Assembly (NCBI RefSeq): GCF_036010665.1
Contig: NZ_CP108581.1
Span: 5,141,501-5,205,500, forward strand
DNA from: Microbispora sp. NBC_01189
GTDB taxonomy: Bacteria; Actinomycetota; Actinomycetes; Streptosporangiales; Streptosporangiaceae
Direction: 5' to 3'
Length of the DNA: 64,000 nt
Shown here: positions 24,066 to 33,700 of the stretch, in pieces
Numbering within the stretch: the first letter of the stretch is position 1
How the letters are laid out: each line of letters opens with the position of its first letter
Program-made: the position numbers and the translations under genes
The notes under the pieces: generated by a model
What the model saw: the letters and a program-made list of their open reading frames with translations, nothing else
Told to the model about the DNA's origin: nothing
The model's database searches: none

Positions 24066-24917
24066 TTAACCCTTGACCGCGCCCGCGACGAGGCCGGAGA
24101 CCATCCGCCGCTGGACCAGCAGGAAGAAGACGAGGACCGGGATGGTCATCAGGGTCGAGGCGGCCATGATGCCGCCCCAGTCGGTCGACCGCTGGCCGAC
24201 GAAGAACTTCAGGGCGACCGGCATCGTGTACCTGCCCTGGTCGTTGATGAGGGTCAGGGCGAACACGAACTCGTTCCAGGTGGTGATGAAGGCGAAGATG
24301 CTGGTGGCGACCAGGCCGGGCGCGACCAGCGGGAACAGCACCCGCCAGAACGTGGTGAACCGGCCGGCGCCGTCGATCCAGGCCGCCTCCTCCAGTTCCC
24401 TGGGCACGGCGGCGACGAACGTGCGCAGCATCCAGACGGAGAACGGCAGCGTCAGGCCGACGTTGACGACGATCAGGCCGAGCAACTGGTCGTACAGGCC
24501 GAGCCGCTTGATCATGGTGAACAGCGGGATCAGCAGCGCCTCGGCCGGCGCCATCTGCACGATCAGCAGCAGAATCAGGAACGACGTGCGGAACCGGAAC
24601 CGGAACCGCGCCACGGCGGTCGCCGCGAGCAGCGCGAAGACCGCGCCGAGCACCACGGCGCTGAGCGCCACGATCGTGCTGTTGAGCAGGTACTGCCAGA
24701 TGGGGAGCTCGCCCACGCCCTTCGTGAAGACTCGCTGGACGTGGTCCAGCGACGGCGGGCTGGGGAACGGGATGAAGCTCGTGGTGAAGATCTGGTCGTT
24801 CGGCTTGAACGCCGTGGCGACCATCCAGTAGACGGGGAAGACCGCGAAGAGGAACACCGCGACCCCGGCCGCGTTCAGCGCGATCCGCCCGAGCCTCCTG
24901 CGCGCGAGCGGGCTCAT
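24066..24917 (-). CDS. Carbohydrate ABC transporter permease (MalG type)
   Basis: A 283-residue inner-membrane permease with six hydrophobic helices and the binding-protein-dependent EAA loop EEAAWIDGAGRFTTFWRVL, which docks to the ATPase. It pairs with the MalF-type permease; their genes overlap by four bases (24914-24917). In CUT1 systems the ATPase is often a shared MsiK encoded elsewhere, and no ATPase lies in this cluster. Third gene of the binding protein - MalF - MalG - GH3 operon reading right to left. Confidence 0.93.
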   Translation of the reverse strand: MSPLARRRLGRIALNAAGVAVFLFAVFPVYWMVATAFKPNDQIFTTSFIPFPSPPSLDHVQRVFTKGVGELPIWQYLLNSTIVALSAVVLGAVFALLAATAVARFRFRFRTSFLILLLIVQMAPAEALLIPLFTMIKRLGLYDQLLGLIVVNVGLTLPFSVWMLRTFVAAVPRELEEAAWIDGAGRFTTFWRVLFPLVAPGLVATSIFAFITTWNEFVFALTLINDQGRYTMPVALKFFVGQRSTDWGGIMAASTLMTIPVLVFFLLVQRRMVSGLVAGAVKG

Positions 24918-25933
24918 CGGATGTCGTCCTCCGTCTTCACGATCTGCCGGACGTACACGAAGGTGATCAGCAGCAGGATCACCGTCAGCACGACCGCGAT
25001 GGCGGCGCCGAGGCCCAGCTTCGGCGAGCTGCCGCCGAACGCCTCGGAGTAGCTCCACAGCGACAGGTTGAACGCGTCCCGGTTCGTGGTGCCGCCCGCC
25101 AGCAGGTAGAGCTGGGTGAAGACCTTGAAGTCCCAGATGACCGACAGCACGACCAGCACCGAGAACACCGGCCTGAGCAGCGGAAGCGTGATTCGCCGGA
25201 ACGTGGTGACCGCGCCCGACCCGTCCATCCTCGCCGCCTCGTACAGCTCGCCGGGGATGCTCTTGAGCCCGGCCAGCACCGACACCGCGATGAACGGGAA
25301 GGACGCCCACACCACGGCCATCACCAGCACGAAGTAGAGCGTGAGCGTGTCGTTGAACCAGGGGTGCCCGCTCCAGTCGGCCTGGCCGGACAGCAGGGTC
25401 GAGAGGCCGTCGGGCAGCAGGTTCAGCGCCCAGTTGACCACTCCGGCGTCGGAGTCGAACAGCCACTTCCAGACGATGGCCTGCGCGGTGGGCGGGGTGG
25501 CCCACGCGGCCATGATGCCGACGACCACGAAGGTCGACATCTTCGGGCCCAGCCGGTGCAGCAGCAGGCCGACGAGGGTGCCGAGGACGAGGGTCAGCGC
25601 GACGGTCACGACGGCGAAGAGCATGGTGTTTCGCAGCGATGACCAGAACAGGTCGGAGCCGAAGATCTGCGCGTAGTTGTCCCCGCCGACGAACTCGGCG
25701 GGCGCGGGGTTGACGGCCTTGATCTGCCGGAGCCCGACCTTGTGGAAGGACATCTCGACCATCTGGTACAGCGGGTAGAGCAGGAGCGCGCCGATGACCA
25801 GGAGGCCGGGCAGGATCAGGACGTACGGGACGGCTTTGGCGGACAGGGCCGGACTGCCGGCCCGCCTGCGAGGGCGCCGCGCCGGGGCGGAGGTGTCGGC
25901 TCCGCCCCGGGCGAGGGTTGACGTGTGGGTCAT
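24914..25933 (-). CDS. Carbohydrate ABC transporter permease (MalF type)
   Basis: A 339-residue permease. A basic, Arg-rich N-terminus (about residues 1-35) is followed by helices from YVLILPGLLVIGALLLYPLY onward. The EAA loop ELYEAARMDGSGAVTTFRRI is present. It begins five bases after the lipoprotein stop and overlaps the next permease by four bases, so the three are one transport unit of the CUT1 family. Confidence 0.93.
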   Translation of the reverse strand: MTHTSTLARGGADTSAPARRPRRRAGSPALSAKAVPYVLILPGLLVIGALLLYPLYQMVEMSFHKVGLRQIKAVNPAPAEFVGGDNYAQIFGSDLFWSSLRNTMLFAVVTVALTLVLGTLVGLLLHRLGPKMSTFVVVGIMAAWATPPTAQAIVWKWLFDSDAGVVNWALNLLPDGLSTLLSGQADWSGHPWFNDTLTLYFVLVMAVVWASFPFIAVSVLAGLKSIPGELYEAARMDGSGAVTTFRRITLPLLRPVFSVLVVLSVIWDFKVFTQLYLLAGGTTNRDAFNLSLWSYSEAFGGSSPKLGLGAAIAVVLTVILLLITFVYVRQIVKTEDDIR

Positions 25934-25938
25934 GAGTC

Positions 25939-27270
25939 CTACTGGTTGAGGATCGTCTCAAGCTCGGAGTTGGCGTCCGTGAGAGCCTGGTCGACGCTCT
26001 TCTTGCCCTCGATCACCGAGCGCGCCGCGTTCTGCAGCACGGCCTTGGTGTCGTTGGCCTCGGCCCAGTTGGGGCTGGCCGGGAAGCCCTTGGCGACCTT
26101 GAAGGTGTCCGTGAACGGCTTCTGGGCGGGGTCGCCGCCCATCTCGGCGAGCGCGTCCGGGTAGAGCGGGAGCAGGCCGCCCTCCTTGGCGTACCGGACG
26201 CCGAACTCCTTGCCGGCGGCGAGCTTGACGTACTCGGCGGCGAGCTCGGGGTTCTTCCCGTCCTTCCAGATGGCGATGTCGTTGCCGCCCTGGAAGGCCG
26301 GGGCCGGGCCGGAGCCGTCCTTGGCCGGGAGCGAGAAGAAGCCCATCTTCGACTCGTCGACCTTGCCCTTGCTCTGCTCCTTGATGGCGGTGATGTCCCA
26401 GCCGCCGGTGACGTACATGCCGACCTTGCCGGCGGCGAAACGCTGGGCGATGTCCACCGAGTTCTGCGTCAGGCGGCCCTTGCCGGACACGCCGTCCTTG
26501 GCGACCAGGTCCGTGTAGAACTGGAAGCCCTCCTTGAAGCCCGGCTGGGTGAGCTGGCCCACCCACTTGCCGCCCTCGAACTTGGCGAAGTCGCCGCCGG
26601 CGGACCAGACGAACGGCGACAGGGACATGTTCGCGTCCGAGCCGCCGTTGAAGGCGAAGCCGTCGACGTCCTTGCCCTGCTTGTCGACGATCTTCCTGCC
26701 CGCGGCGATCAGCTCGTCCCAGGTCTTCGGGACCTCGATGCCGAGCTTGTCGAACCAGTCCTTGCGGTAGAGCACGGCCCGGGTGCCGCCGCCCCACGGC
26801 ACGGCGTAGATCTTGTCGTCGATCGTCTCGTAGCTCCACAGGTTCTGCGGGATCTCCTGGAGCTCGGAGTCGCCCTTCACGATGCCGCTGATGTCGGCCA
26901 GGGCGTCCTGCGCCACCCAGGCGGCGACCTGGTCGTTGCCGAACTCGGTGACGTCCGGGCCCTCGCCGCCGGCGAGCGCGGCGGTCCACTTCTTCTGCGC
27001 GTCGGGCCAGGGGATCCACTGGACCTTCGCCTCGGCGCCCGTCTGCTCCTTGAACTTCGCGCCCAGGTCGTCCATGTATTTGGTGGCGACGTCGTTGGTG
27101 GCACCGAGTCGCCACACGGTAAGAGTCTGGCCCGCGAACTTGGGACCACCGGCGGCCGCGGAGGCCGCCGGCGCGGCCGCATCCTTGGAGTCGTCGCTTC
27201 CGCAAGCGGCGAGTCCCAGAGCCAGGGCGGCGGTCGCGGTGGTCGCGACCGCGATCTTCACAATCTTCAC
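25939..27270 (-). CDS. Sugar ABC transporter substrate-binding lipoprotein
   Basis: A 443-residue family-1 extracellular solute-binding protein. The lipoprotein signal ends in the lipobox LAACGSDDS (acylated Cys near residue 23), so it is anchored outside the membrane. Ala-rich tether to about residue 45, then the binding fold with LTVWRLGATND, NDQVAAWVAQDALADIS and YAVPWGGGTRAVLYRKDWF. The substrate class is oligosaccharide by family; GH3 downstream suggests N-acetylglucosaminides or beta-glucosides. The gene diverges from ROK 2, whose operator candidate lies 160 bp upstream. Confidence 0.93.
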   Translation of the reverse strand: MKIVKIAVATTATAALALGLAACGSDDSKDAAAPAASAAAGGPKFAGQTLTVWRLGATNDVATKYMDDLGAKFKEQTGAEAKVQWIPWPDAQKKWTAALAGGEGPDVTEFGNDQVAAWVAQDALADISGIVKGDSELQEIPQNLWSYETIDDKIYAVPWGGGTRAVLYRKDWFDKLGIEVPKTWDELIAAGRKIVDKQGKDVDGFAFNGGSDANMSLSPFVWSAGGDFAKFEGGKWVGQLTQPGFKEGFQFYTDLVAKDGVSGKGRLTQNSVDIAQRFAAGKVGMYVTGGWDITAIKEQSKGKVDESKMGFFSLPAKDGSGPAPAFQGGNDIAIWKDGKNPELAAEYVKLAAGKEFGVRYAKEGGLLPLYPDALAEMGGDPAQKPFTDTFKVAKGFPASPNWAEANDTKAVLQNAARSVIEGKKSVDQALTDANSELETILNQ

Positions 27271-27485
27271 GATGGTTCTCTCCCTTCCCGGCTTCGCGTC
27301 GGGGGTGCGCCTCGTGGGGGTGTCGGCGGGCCGCTCACCTGCTGGAAGGCGCTCTCCTTTCGGTCGGCGCTCATGGCGTCCCGAGGCTGATCGGTTGCCT
27401 CCGGGCTGGCTGGCGCTAAACTAACAAGAAACTTTCTTATAAAAAAGCCCGCGTTAGCGGATCGTGACGAGAGGGGAACCAGCCG
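27271..27485. promoter_or_regulatory. Divergent promoter/operator between sugar ABC operon and ROK gene 2
   Basis: Contains an imperfect palindrome AAGAAA-C-TTTCTT at 27427-27439 inside an AT-rich patch (27416-27446) in otherwise very GC-rich DNA. The core AAACTTT matches those before ROK gene 1 and the ThuA/PQQ gene. Likely ROK operator controlling transport and autoregulation. Confidence 0.55.
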
Positions 27486-28670
27486 GTGCCACAACGACCG
27501 GGCACGCCTCGCCTGCTACGGCAGATCAACGACCGCGCGGCACTGGAACTCCTCATCTCCAGAGGCCCGCTGACCAGGGCCGAGCTGGGTGAGCTTACCG
27601 GGCTCTCCAAGGTGACCTCGGGGCAGCTGCTCGCGCGCCTGGAGACGCGCGGGCTGGTCACGGCCGCCGGCGAGCGCCCCGGGGGCCGCGGCCCCAACGC
27701 CGCGTTGTACGGCGTCAACCCCTCCAGCGCGTACGTCGCGGGCCTGGAGGTGCTGCCGGACAGCGTCACGGCCGCCGTCGCCGACATCACCGGGACGGTC
27801 ATCGCCCAGGTCACAGTGGACCCCAGCGAGGCGGGAGATCCCGTACGGGTGGTCCACGAGGCCGTCCAGCGGGCCTGCGGGACGGCGGGGATCGAGCTCG
27901 CCCGGCTGCGCTGCTTCGTCATCGGCACCCGAGGCGTGGTCGACCCCGCCACCGGCGACGTGCGGTACTCCGTCGACCTGCCCTCCTGGCACGTCGGCAT
28001 CCTCGCCGGGCTGCGCACGCTGCTGGGCGAGTGCGTGATCATCGAAAACGACGTGAACCTCGCGGCGCTGGCCGAGCAGGCGTACGGCGCCGCGCGGGGC
28101 GCCGACGACTTCGCGATCCTGTGGACCGGCGTCGGCCAGGGCCTCGGGGTCATGCTGGGCGGCAGGCTGCACCGCGGGATCACCGGCGGCGCGGGGGAGA
28201 TCGGCTGGCTTCCGGTCCCCGGCGAGCCGCTGCCGAGCCAGGTCACCGCGCCCCAGACCGGGTCCTTCCAGCGCCTCGTCGGAGGAGAGGCGCTGTGGAA
28301 CCTGGCCCGCGCGCACGGCGTGCCCGTGGAGGACCCGGGGACCTCGGGGGCTCGCGACGTGGCCGGGCTGGTCCGCGCGGCCATCGCCGCCGGCAACGAG
28401 GGGTTCGTCGACAGCCTGGCCGGGCGGCTCGCGGTCGGCGTCGCGGCGGTCTCGGTGGTGCTCGACCCGGGGCTGGTCGTGCTCAGCGGAGACGTCGGCA
28501 GGGCCGGGGGGCACCTGCTCGCCCGGCGGGTGGAGGAGGCGGTGACCCGCGTGTGCCCGAGCCGTCCCACGGTGGCGGCGACCGGCGTGGATGGCAATCC
28601 CGTACTTATGGGGGCCATCGTCGCAGCACTGGACCAGGCGCGTGAAGAGGTCTTCTCGGACACCGTGTGA
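27486..28670 (+). CDS. ROK-family transcriptional regulator 2
   Basis: A 394-residue HTH-ROK protein, paralogue of the one at 9864: INDRAALELLISRGPLTRAE, GLSKVTSGQLLARLE, GTRGVVDPATGDV, IENDVNLAALAEQ and GGAGEIGWLPVPGE align block by block. As in the paralogue the ROK zinc cluster is missing. GTG 27486 follows GAGAGGGGAACC. It is divergent from the sugar-binding protein gene and so is the natural repressor of the ABC/GH3 operon; the ligand would be a sugar from the imported oligosaccharide. Confidence 0.92.
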   Translation: MPQRPGTPRLLRQINDRAALELLISRGPLTRAELGELTGLSKVTSGQLLARLETRGLVTAAGERPGGRGPNAALYGVNPSSAYVAGLEVLPDSVTAAVADITGTVIAQVTVDPSEAGDPVRVVHEAVQRACGTAGIELARLRCFVIGTRGVVDPATGDVRYSVDLPSWHVGILAGLRTLLGECVIIENDVNLAALAEQAYGAARGADDFAILWTGVGQGLGVMLGGRLHRGITGGAGEIGWLPVPGEPLPSQVTAPQTGSFQRLVGGEALWNLARAHGVPVEDPGTSGARDVAGLVRAAIAAGNEGFVDSLAGRLAVGVAAVSVVLDPGLVVLSGDVGRAGGHLLARRVEEAVTRVCPSRPTVAATGVDGNPVLMGAIVAALDQAREEVFSDTV

Positions 28671-28686
28671 CGGTAGGTTGATCCTC

Positions 28687-29370
28687 ATGCCCGTTTCCCC
28701 TCGTGATCGCTCCGCCCTGCCCGACCCCGCCGCCGGTCTGGTCCTGATCTCGGATCTCCGGGTGACCTCGATCGGCGTGGACGAGTGCGGAGAGAAGCTG
28801 AGTGACGTCCGGGGGCGGCTGCGGGTCGACGAACGGCTCGCCGATCCGGCCGGAGCCTTCGCCCACCTGCGGGAGGGCCTGCTGGCCCGCCTGGAGGAGG
28901 CCCAGGACCGGCTCCCGGCCGGGTGCAACCTGGTGGTCGTCGAGGGCTACCGCCCGCCCGCGCTGCAGCGGCGCTACTTCGAGGAGTACAAGGACGAACT
29001 GCGCGCCGCCTTCCCGGACATGCCGGTCGGCGACCTGCACGCCGCCGCGAGCCGGTACGTCTCGCCGATCGAGGTCGCCCCGCACACGGCGGGCGCGGCC
29101 GTCGACCTGACGCTCTGCGACGACGACGGGGTGGAGCTCGACATGGGGACGGCCGTCAACGCCACCCCCGAGCAAAGCCGCGGCGCCTGCTACACGGCCG
29201 CCGAGGTGGGCGCCGGGGCCCGGCGCAACCGCGACGTCCTGAGCGCGGCCCTGGAGGCCTGCGGCCTGGTCAACTATCCGACGGAGTGGTGGCACTGGTC
29301 GTACGGCGACCGCTACTGGGCCATGACCCGCCGCGCCCCCGCCGCCCTCTACGGACCCGTGGAGTTGTAG
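28687..29370 (+). CDS. VanX-type D-alanyl-D-alanine dipeptidase
   Basis: A 227-residue zinc dipeptidase of the VanX/DdpX family, which cleaves D-Ala-D-Ala. Visible elements: VEGYRPPALQRRYF with the active-site Arg, the zinc motif APHTAGAAVDLTL (His and Asp; the family's SxHxxGxAxD with the first Ser replaced by Ala), and WWHWSYGDRYW with the catalytic Glu in TEWW and the third zinc His. No vanH/vanA/vanS genes are nearby, so peptidoglycan-peptide recycling is more likely than glycopeptide resistance. Start ATG 28687 lies 16 bp after the ROK 2 stop, suggesting cotranscription. The APC permease 13 bp downstream may import or export the product amino acids. Confidence 0.88.
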   Translation: MPVSPRDRSALPDPAAGLVLISDLRVTSIGVDECGEKLSDVRGRLRVDERLADPAGAFAHLREGLLARLEEAQDRLPAGCNLVVVEGYRPPALQRRYFEEYKDELRAAFPDMPVGDLHAAASRYVSPIEVAPHTAGAAVDLTLCDDDGVELDMGTAVNATPEQSRGACYTAAEVGAGARRNRDVLSAALEACGLVNYPTEWWHWSYGDRYWAMTRRAPAALYGPVEL

Positions 29371-29383
29371 GGGCGATCGACTC

Positions 29384-30697
29384 ATGAGTGAGATCACGCA
29401 CCAGGGCCGCATGACCTTCGGCCACGGCACCGCGATGTACGTGGGAGCCGTCCTGGGCACCGGGGTCATCGCGCTGCCCGCCCTGGCCGCCGAGGCGGCC
29501 GGGCCGGCCTCGCTGCTCGCCTGGCTGGCGCTCGTCCTGCTGTCGGCACCGCTGGCCGGGACCTTCGCCGCGCTCGGCGCGCGTCATCCCGACGCCGGCG
29601 GGGTGTCCACCTACGCCCGGCTCGCCTTCGGCGAGCGCGCGGCGGCGGTGGTCGGCTGGTGCTTCTACTTCGCCGTGCCGCTGGGCGCCGTGCCCGCGGC
29701 GATGTTCGGCGCGGCGTACGTCTCCGCGGCGGTCGGGGGCGGGACGACGACCACCGCGCTGACGGCGGCGGCCCTGATGGCCCTGGTCACCGCGGCCAAC
29801 GCCGTCGGGCTCCAGCTCAGCAGCAGGGTGCAGCTCGTGCTGGCGGGGCTGCTGGTCGTCCTGCTGCTGGTGTCGGTCGGGCTGTCGCTGCCGCACGCCG
29901 ACACGGCCAACCTCCGGCCGTTCGCCCCGCACGGCTGGACCGCGATCGGCGCGGCGGGCGCGCTGCTCGTCTGGAGTTTCGCGGGCTGGGAGGCGATCAC
30001 CCACCTCGCCGGCGAGTTCCGCCGCCCGCAACGGGACCTGCCGAGGGCGACCGCGGCGGCGGTCGTCCTCGTGGGCGCGCTGTATCTCCTCGTGGCCTTC
30101 GCCACGATCACCGTCCTCGGGCCCGGAGCCGCCCGGACCGAAGCGCCGCTGGGCGAACTCATGGCGATGGGGCTGGGTGGCAACGCGCGCTGGCTCGCCG
30201 CCGGGGCCGCGGTGCTGCTGACGCTCGGCGCGATGAACGCCTACTACGCCGGCGCGGCCAAGCTCGGGGCCGCCCTCGGCCGGGACGGAGCGCTGCCCGC
30301 GGTGCTCGCCGAGGGGAGCGTCGCGGGCGGCGTGCCCCGCCGGAGCCTGGCCGTCCACGCGACCCTGTCGTTCTGCGCGCTGGCGGTCGTGGTCGTGGCG
30401 GGCGTCGGCCCGCGGCCCCTGGTGCTGCTCACCACCGGCTCCTTCGTCGCGGTGTACGCGGTCGGGGTGGCCGCCGCGCTCAGGTTGCTGCCCAGACGCA
30501 GCCTGGGCCGGGCCGCGGCGATGACGGCCATGGTCGCGGTGGCCGCGCTGCTGGTCGTGTCCGGCCCCTATCTGCTGTGGCCGCTGGGGGTGACCGGGGC
30601 CGCCCTGCTGTACCTGCGGCTGGGCCGGGGGCGCCGGGCGGCCCGCGCGGCGCAGGCGGGCGAAGAGCGCCCGGAGAGCGTCGCCGAGCTGAGCTGA
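29384..30697 (+). CDS. APC-superfamily amino acid permease (YjeH-like)
   Basis: A 437-residue transporter with about 12 hydrophobic helices. The first helix carries the APC signature YVGAVLGTGVIALPALAAEA, and GWEAITHLAGEFRRPQRDLP matches the conserved loop after helix 6. The closest general type is the YjeH branch of amino acid exporters. It follows the dipeptidase gene by 13 bp, so it may move D-Ala or other amino acids; the substrate is inference. The stop codon lies inside a GAGCT pentanucleotide array. Confidence 0.87.
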   Translation: MSEITHQGRMTFGHGTAMYVGAVLGTGVIALPALAAEAAGPASLLAWLALVLLSAPLAGTFAALGARHPDAGGVSTYARLAFGERAAAVVGWCFYFAVPLGAVPAAMFGAAYVSAAVGGGTTTTALTAAALMALVTAANAVGLQLSSRVQLVLAGLLVVLLLVSVGLSLPHADTANLRPFAPHGWTAIGAAGALLVWSFAGWEAITHLAGEFRRPQRDLPRATAAAVVLVGALYLLVAFATITVLGPGAARTEAPLGELMAMGLGGNARWLAAGAAVLLTLGAMNAYYAGAAKLGAALGRDGALPAVLAEGSVAGGVPRRSLAVHATLSFCALAVVVVAGVGPRPLVLLTTGSFVAVYAVGVAAALRLLPRRSLGRAAAMTAMVAVAALLVVSGPYLLWPLGVTGAALLYLRLGRGRRAARAAQAGEERPESVAELS

Positions 30698-30755
30698 GCT
30701 GAGCTGAGCTGAGCTGACCTGAGCTGACCTGAGCTGACCTGAGCTGAGCTGGGCT
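30686..30755. repeat. GAGCT pentanucleotide array (14 units) spanning a stop codon
   Basis: Fourteen 5-bp units from 30686 to 30755: GAGCT with three GACCT and one GGGCT variants. The APC permease ends within it at TGA 30695-30697, and the Lhr gene ends 10 bp beyond it on the other strand. A repeating GAGCT contains TGA in all three forward frames, so slippage can hardly lengthen the permease. Confidence 0.95.
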
Positions 30756-30765
30756 GAGTCGGTGG

Positions 30766-33700
30766 TCAGCCGCGGATGCGCAGGCCACGCGGGGTGGGGT
30801 GGAAGCCCGCGGCCTCCAGGGCCTCCGCCAGGGGTGAGCCGGTGATCGCGGCGCCGTCGGCCCGCTCGACGGTGAGCTTGCCCAGCGCGCCCCGTCGTAC
30901 GGAGACGGCCAGGGCCTGCACGGCCGGGCGCAGGTCCTCCGCCGAGCCGTAGGAGAGCAGGGTCTTGCCGCCACGCTCGACGTAGAGGACGAGGGCGCCC
31001 TCCACCAGCACCACCAGCGCGCCCGCCTTGCGGCCCGGCTTGTGGGTCACGTCGTCCGCGCGCTCGGGCCAGGGCAGCGCGGCGCCGTACGGGTTGGCGG
31101 GGTCGGCCGCGGCCAGCACGACCACCGGCCGGGGCGGCGGGGGGGCCGGAAGCGACCACAGATCCTCCTCCGGCGCGAGCCCCGCCGAGGAGGACGATGG
31201 GGAGGACGACGAGGACATCGCTCGCATCCGGTCCACCGCGCCCGGAAGGGCGAACTGGGCTCCGCCCAGCCCTTCGACGAAGTAGCCGCGGCGGCACCGC
31301 CCGCTCTCCTCGAAGGCCCGCAGCACCTGGTAGACGGCGGAGAATCCGCCGGGCAGGCGTTCGGCCGTGACCCCGCCCCTCGTGAGCACTCCGTGGCGTT
31401 CGAGCAGCACCTCCGCCTGGGCGTGCGCCCGCTGGGTGCCGTCGTCCGCGGGCGCGGGAAGCAGCCACCACCGGCCGCTCACGGTCGGCGGGCCGCTCCT
31501 GGTGGGCAGGACGGCCCGGCGGCGCCTGGTCGCGGCCGGACGGTGGGCGGGCCTCCCGGTGCCCAGCGCCGACCGGAGCGGAGCCAGTGTGTCCCCGGTG
31601 ACGCGGCCCGCCCAGACGAGGTCCCACAGCGCGGCGGCCAGCGTCACATCGTCCGGCGGCCCGTTCGCGGTGAGGCGCTCGCCGGCCGCCGGGGTGTCCG
31701 CGGCCGACCGGCCGAGGATGCGGGCCCGGCGGGACGCCGCGGCGTCCGGACCGGCGCCGGTCGCGCCGGCCGCCCCGCATGCGGCCGCCCCGATGCGGTT
31801 GGACAGTTCGCGGAAGAACAGAGCCCCGCCGCCGCCGAGGCTTTCCAGGATCCGTTCGTGCAGAGGGGTCATGGTGATCTCCGCCGGCGCGGGCAGGAGC
31901 AGGGGGGCGGTGTCGGCGAAGTAGAGCGAGATCCAGCCGTCCCCGCCGGGCAGCGAGCCCTGGCCCGCCCAGACGACCTCGCCGGACGAGGTCAGCTCGT
32001 CGAGCAGGGCCGGGGAGTATCCGGGCACCCGCGCGGGCAGCACGAGCGACTCCAGGGCGGAGGCGGGGACCGCCGCTCCCTGCAACCGTTCGACCGCGCT
32101 GATCAGTGCGTCCATCGCCCGCGCGGACCCATGGAGCTCCTGCCGTCCGGGCCTCTCCTGCCGCGGCGGGCCAGGAGGTCCACCGGGGGAGGCGCTCACG
32201 AGGCCCGGACCAGGGAGAGTGGCGGGGCCGTCGTACCCCGTGGGACGGTCGCCGGTCGCCGCGACGCTCTGCGGTGCGATCCCGTGCCAGGCCGGCAGGA
32301 AGGCGGCCAGAACCTCGGGCGCGACCGGCTCGACCTCCTTGCGGAGCCGGGCCAGGGACCGGCGCCGCAGGAGTCGCAGCACGTTCGCGTCGCACCACTC
32401 CTCGCCCCGGCCGCCGGGCCGGAACTCACCCGAGACGATCCTTCCCGACCCGGCGAGGCGGCGCAGCGCCTCGTCCGCCACCGCGACGCCGACCCCGAAG
32501 CGGGCGGCGGCGGTCCCGGACGAGAACGGTCCGCGGGTGCGGGCGTGGCGGGCCACCAGGTCGCCCAGCGGGTCGGCGGCGGGCCTGCCGGAACCGCCGG
32601 GGCCGTGCGCACCGCCGGTCGGCGGCGGCTCCAGGAACTCGTGCGGCACGCCCACGGGCGGCGGCACGCCCAGCGCGTCACGCAGCCGCCAGGCGTCCTC
32701 GACGGCGGCCCACTGTTCGTGGCCCGCCACGCGCACCCGGATGGCCCGGCGCGCCCGCTCCAGGTCCGCCAGCCACGCCGGGTCGCCCTCGCGGATCGAA
32801 ACGTCCTGGGCGAGCAGCGGGCCGTGCGAACGCAGCAGGTCGGCGAGGTCCTCGGCGTCCCGCAACGGCCGGTCGAGCCGGGCCAGCTCCCGCTCGGTCT
32901 CCGCGAGGACGTCGGGGTCGAGCAGCTCCCGCAGATCGGCCTGCCCGAGCAACTCGGCCAGGAGCGCGGTGTCGAGGGCCAGCGCCTGGGCCCGCCGCTC
33001 CGCCAGCGGCGCGTCACCCTCGTACATGAAGGCGCCGATGTAGTTGAACAGCAGCGACGCGGCGAACGGGGACGCCTGGGAGGTCTCCACCTCGACCACC
33101 CGCACCCGGCGGGCGGCGACGTCACGCAGGAGCCCCACCAGGCCGGGAACATCGAAGACGTCCTGCAGACACTCCCGCATCGTCTCCAGGACCACCGGGA
33201 AACCGGCGTACTTGCTCGCCACGCCCAGCAGGTGCGCCGCCCGCTGGCGCTGTTGCCACAGCGGGGTGCGCCTGCCCGGCGACCGCCGGGGCAGCAGGAG
33301 GGCGCGCCCGGCGCACTCCCGGAAGCGGGAGGCGAACAGGGCGGAGCCGCCCAGCTCCTCCACCACGATCCGCTCGATCTCGTCGGCGTCGAACACCGCC
33401 ACGTCGGACGGCCCGTCCTCGAAGGTGTCGGGGACGCGCAGCACGATGCCGTCGTCGGAGTGGACGGCCTGGACGTCCGCGCCGTACCGCTCGCGCAGGC
33501 GGCGCCCGATCGCGAGCGCCCACGGCGCGTGCACCCGGGCGCCGTAGGGGGAGTGGAGCACCACCCGCCAGTCGCCCAGCTCGTCGCGGAACCGCTCCAC
33601 CACCAGCGTGCGGTCGTCGGGCACGTATCCCGTCGCCTCCCGCTGTTCGGTCAGGTAGGAGAGGAGGTTCCCGGCGGCGTATTCGTCGAGGCCGGCCGCG

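Noticed and set aside
28687-29370. Vancomycin resistance operon
   Set aside because: Only a VanX-like dipeptidase is present; no vanH, vanA or vanRS neighbours.
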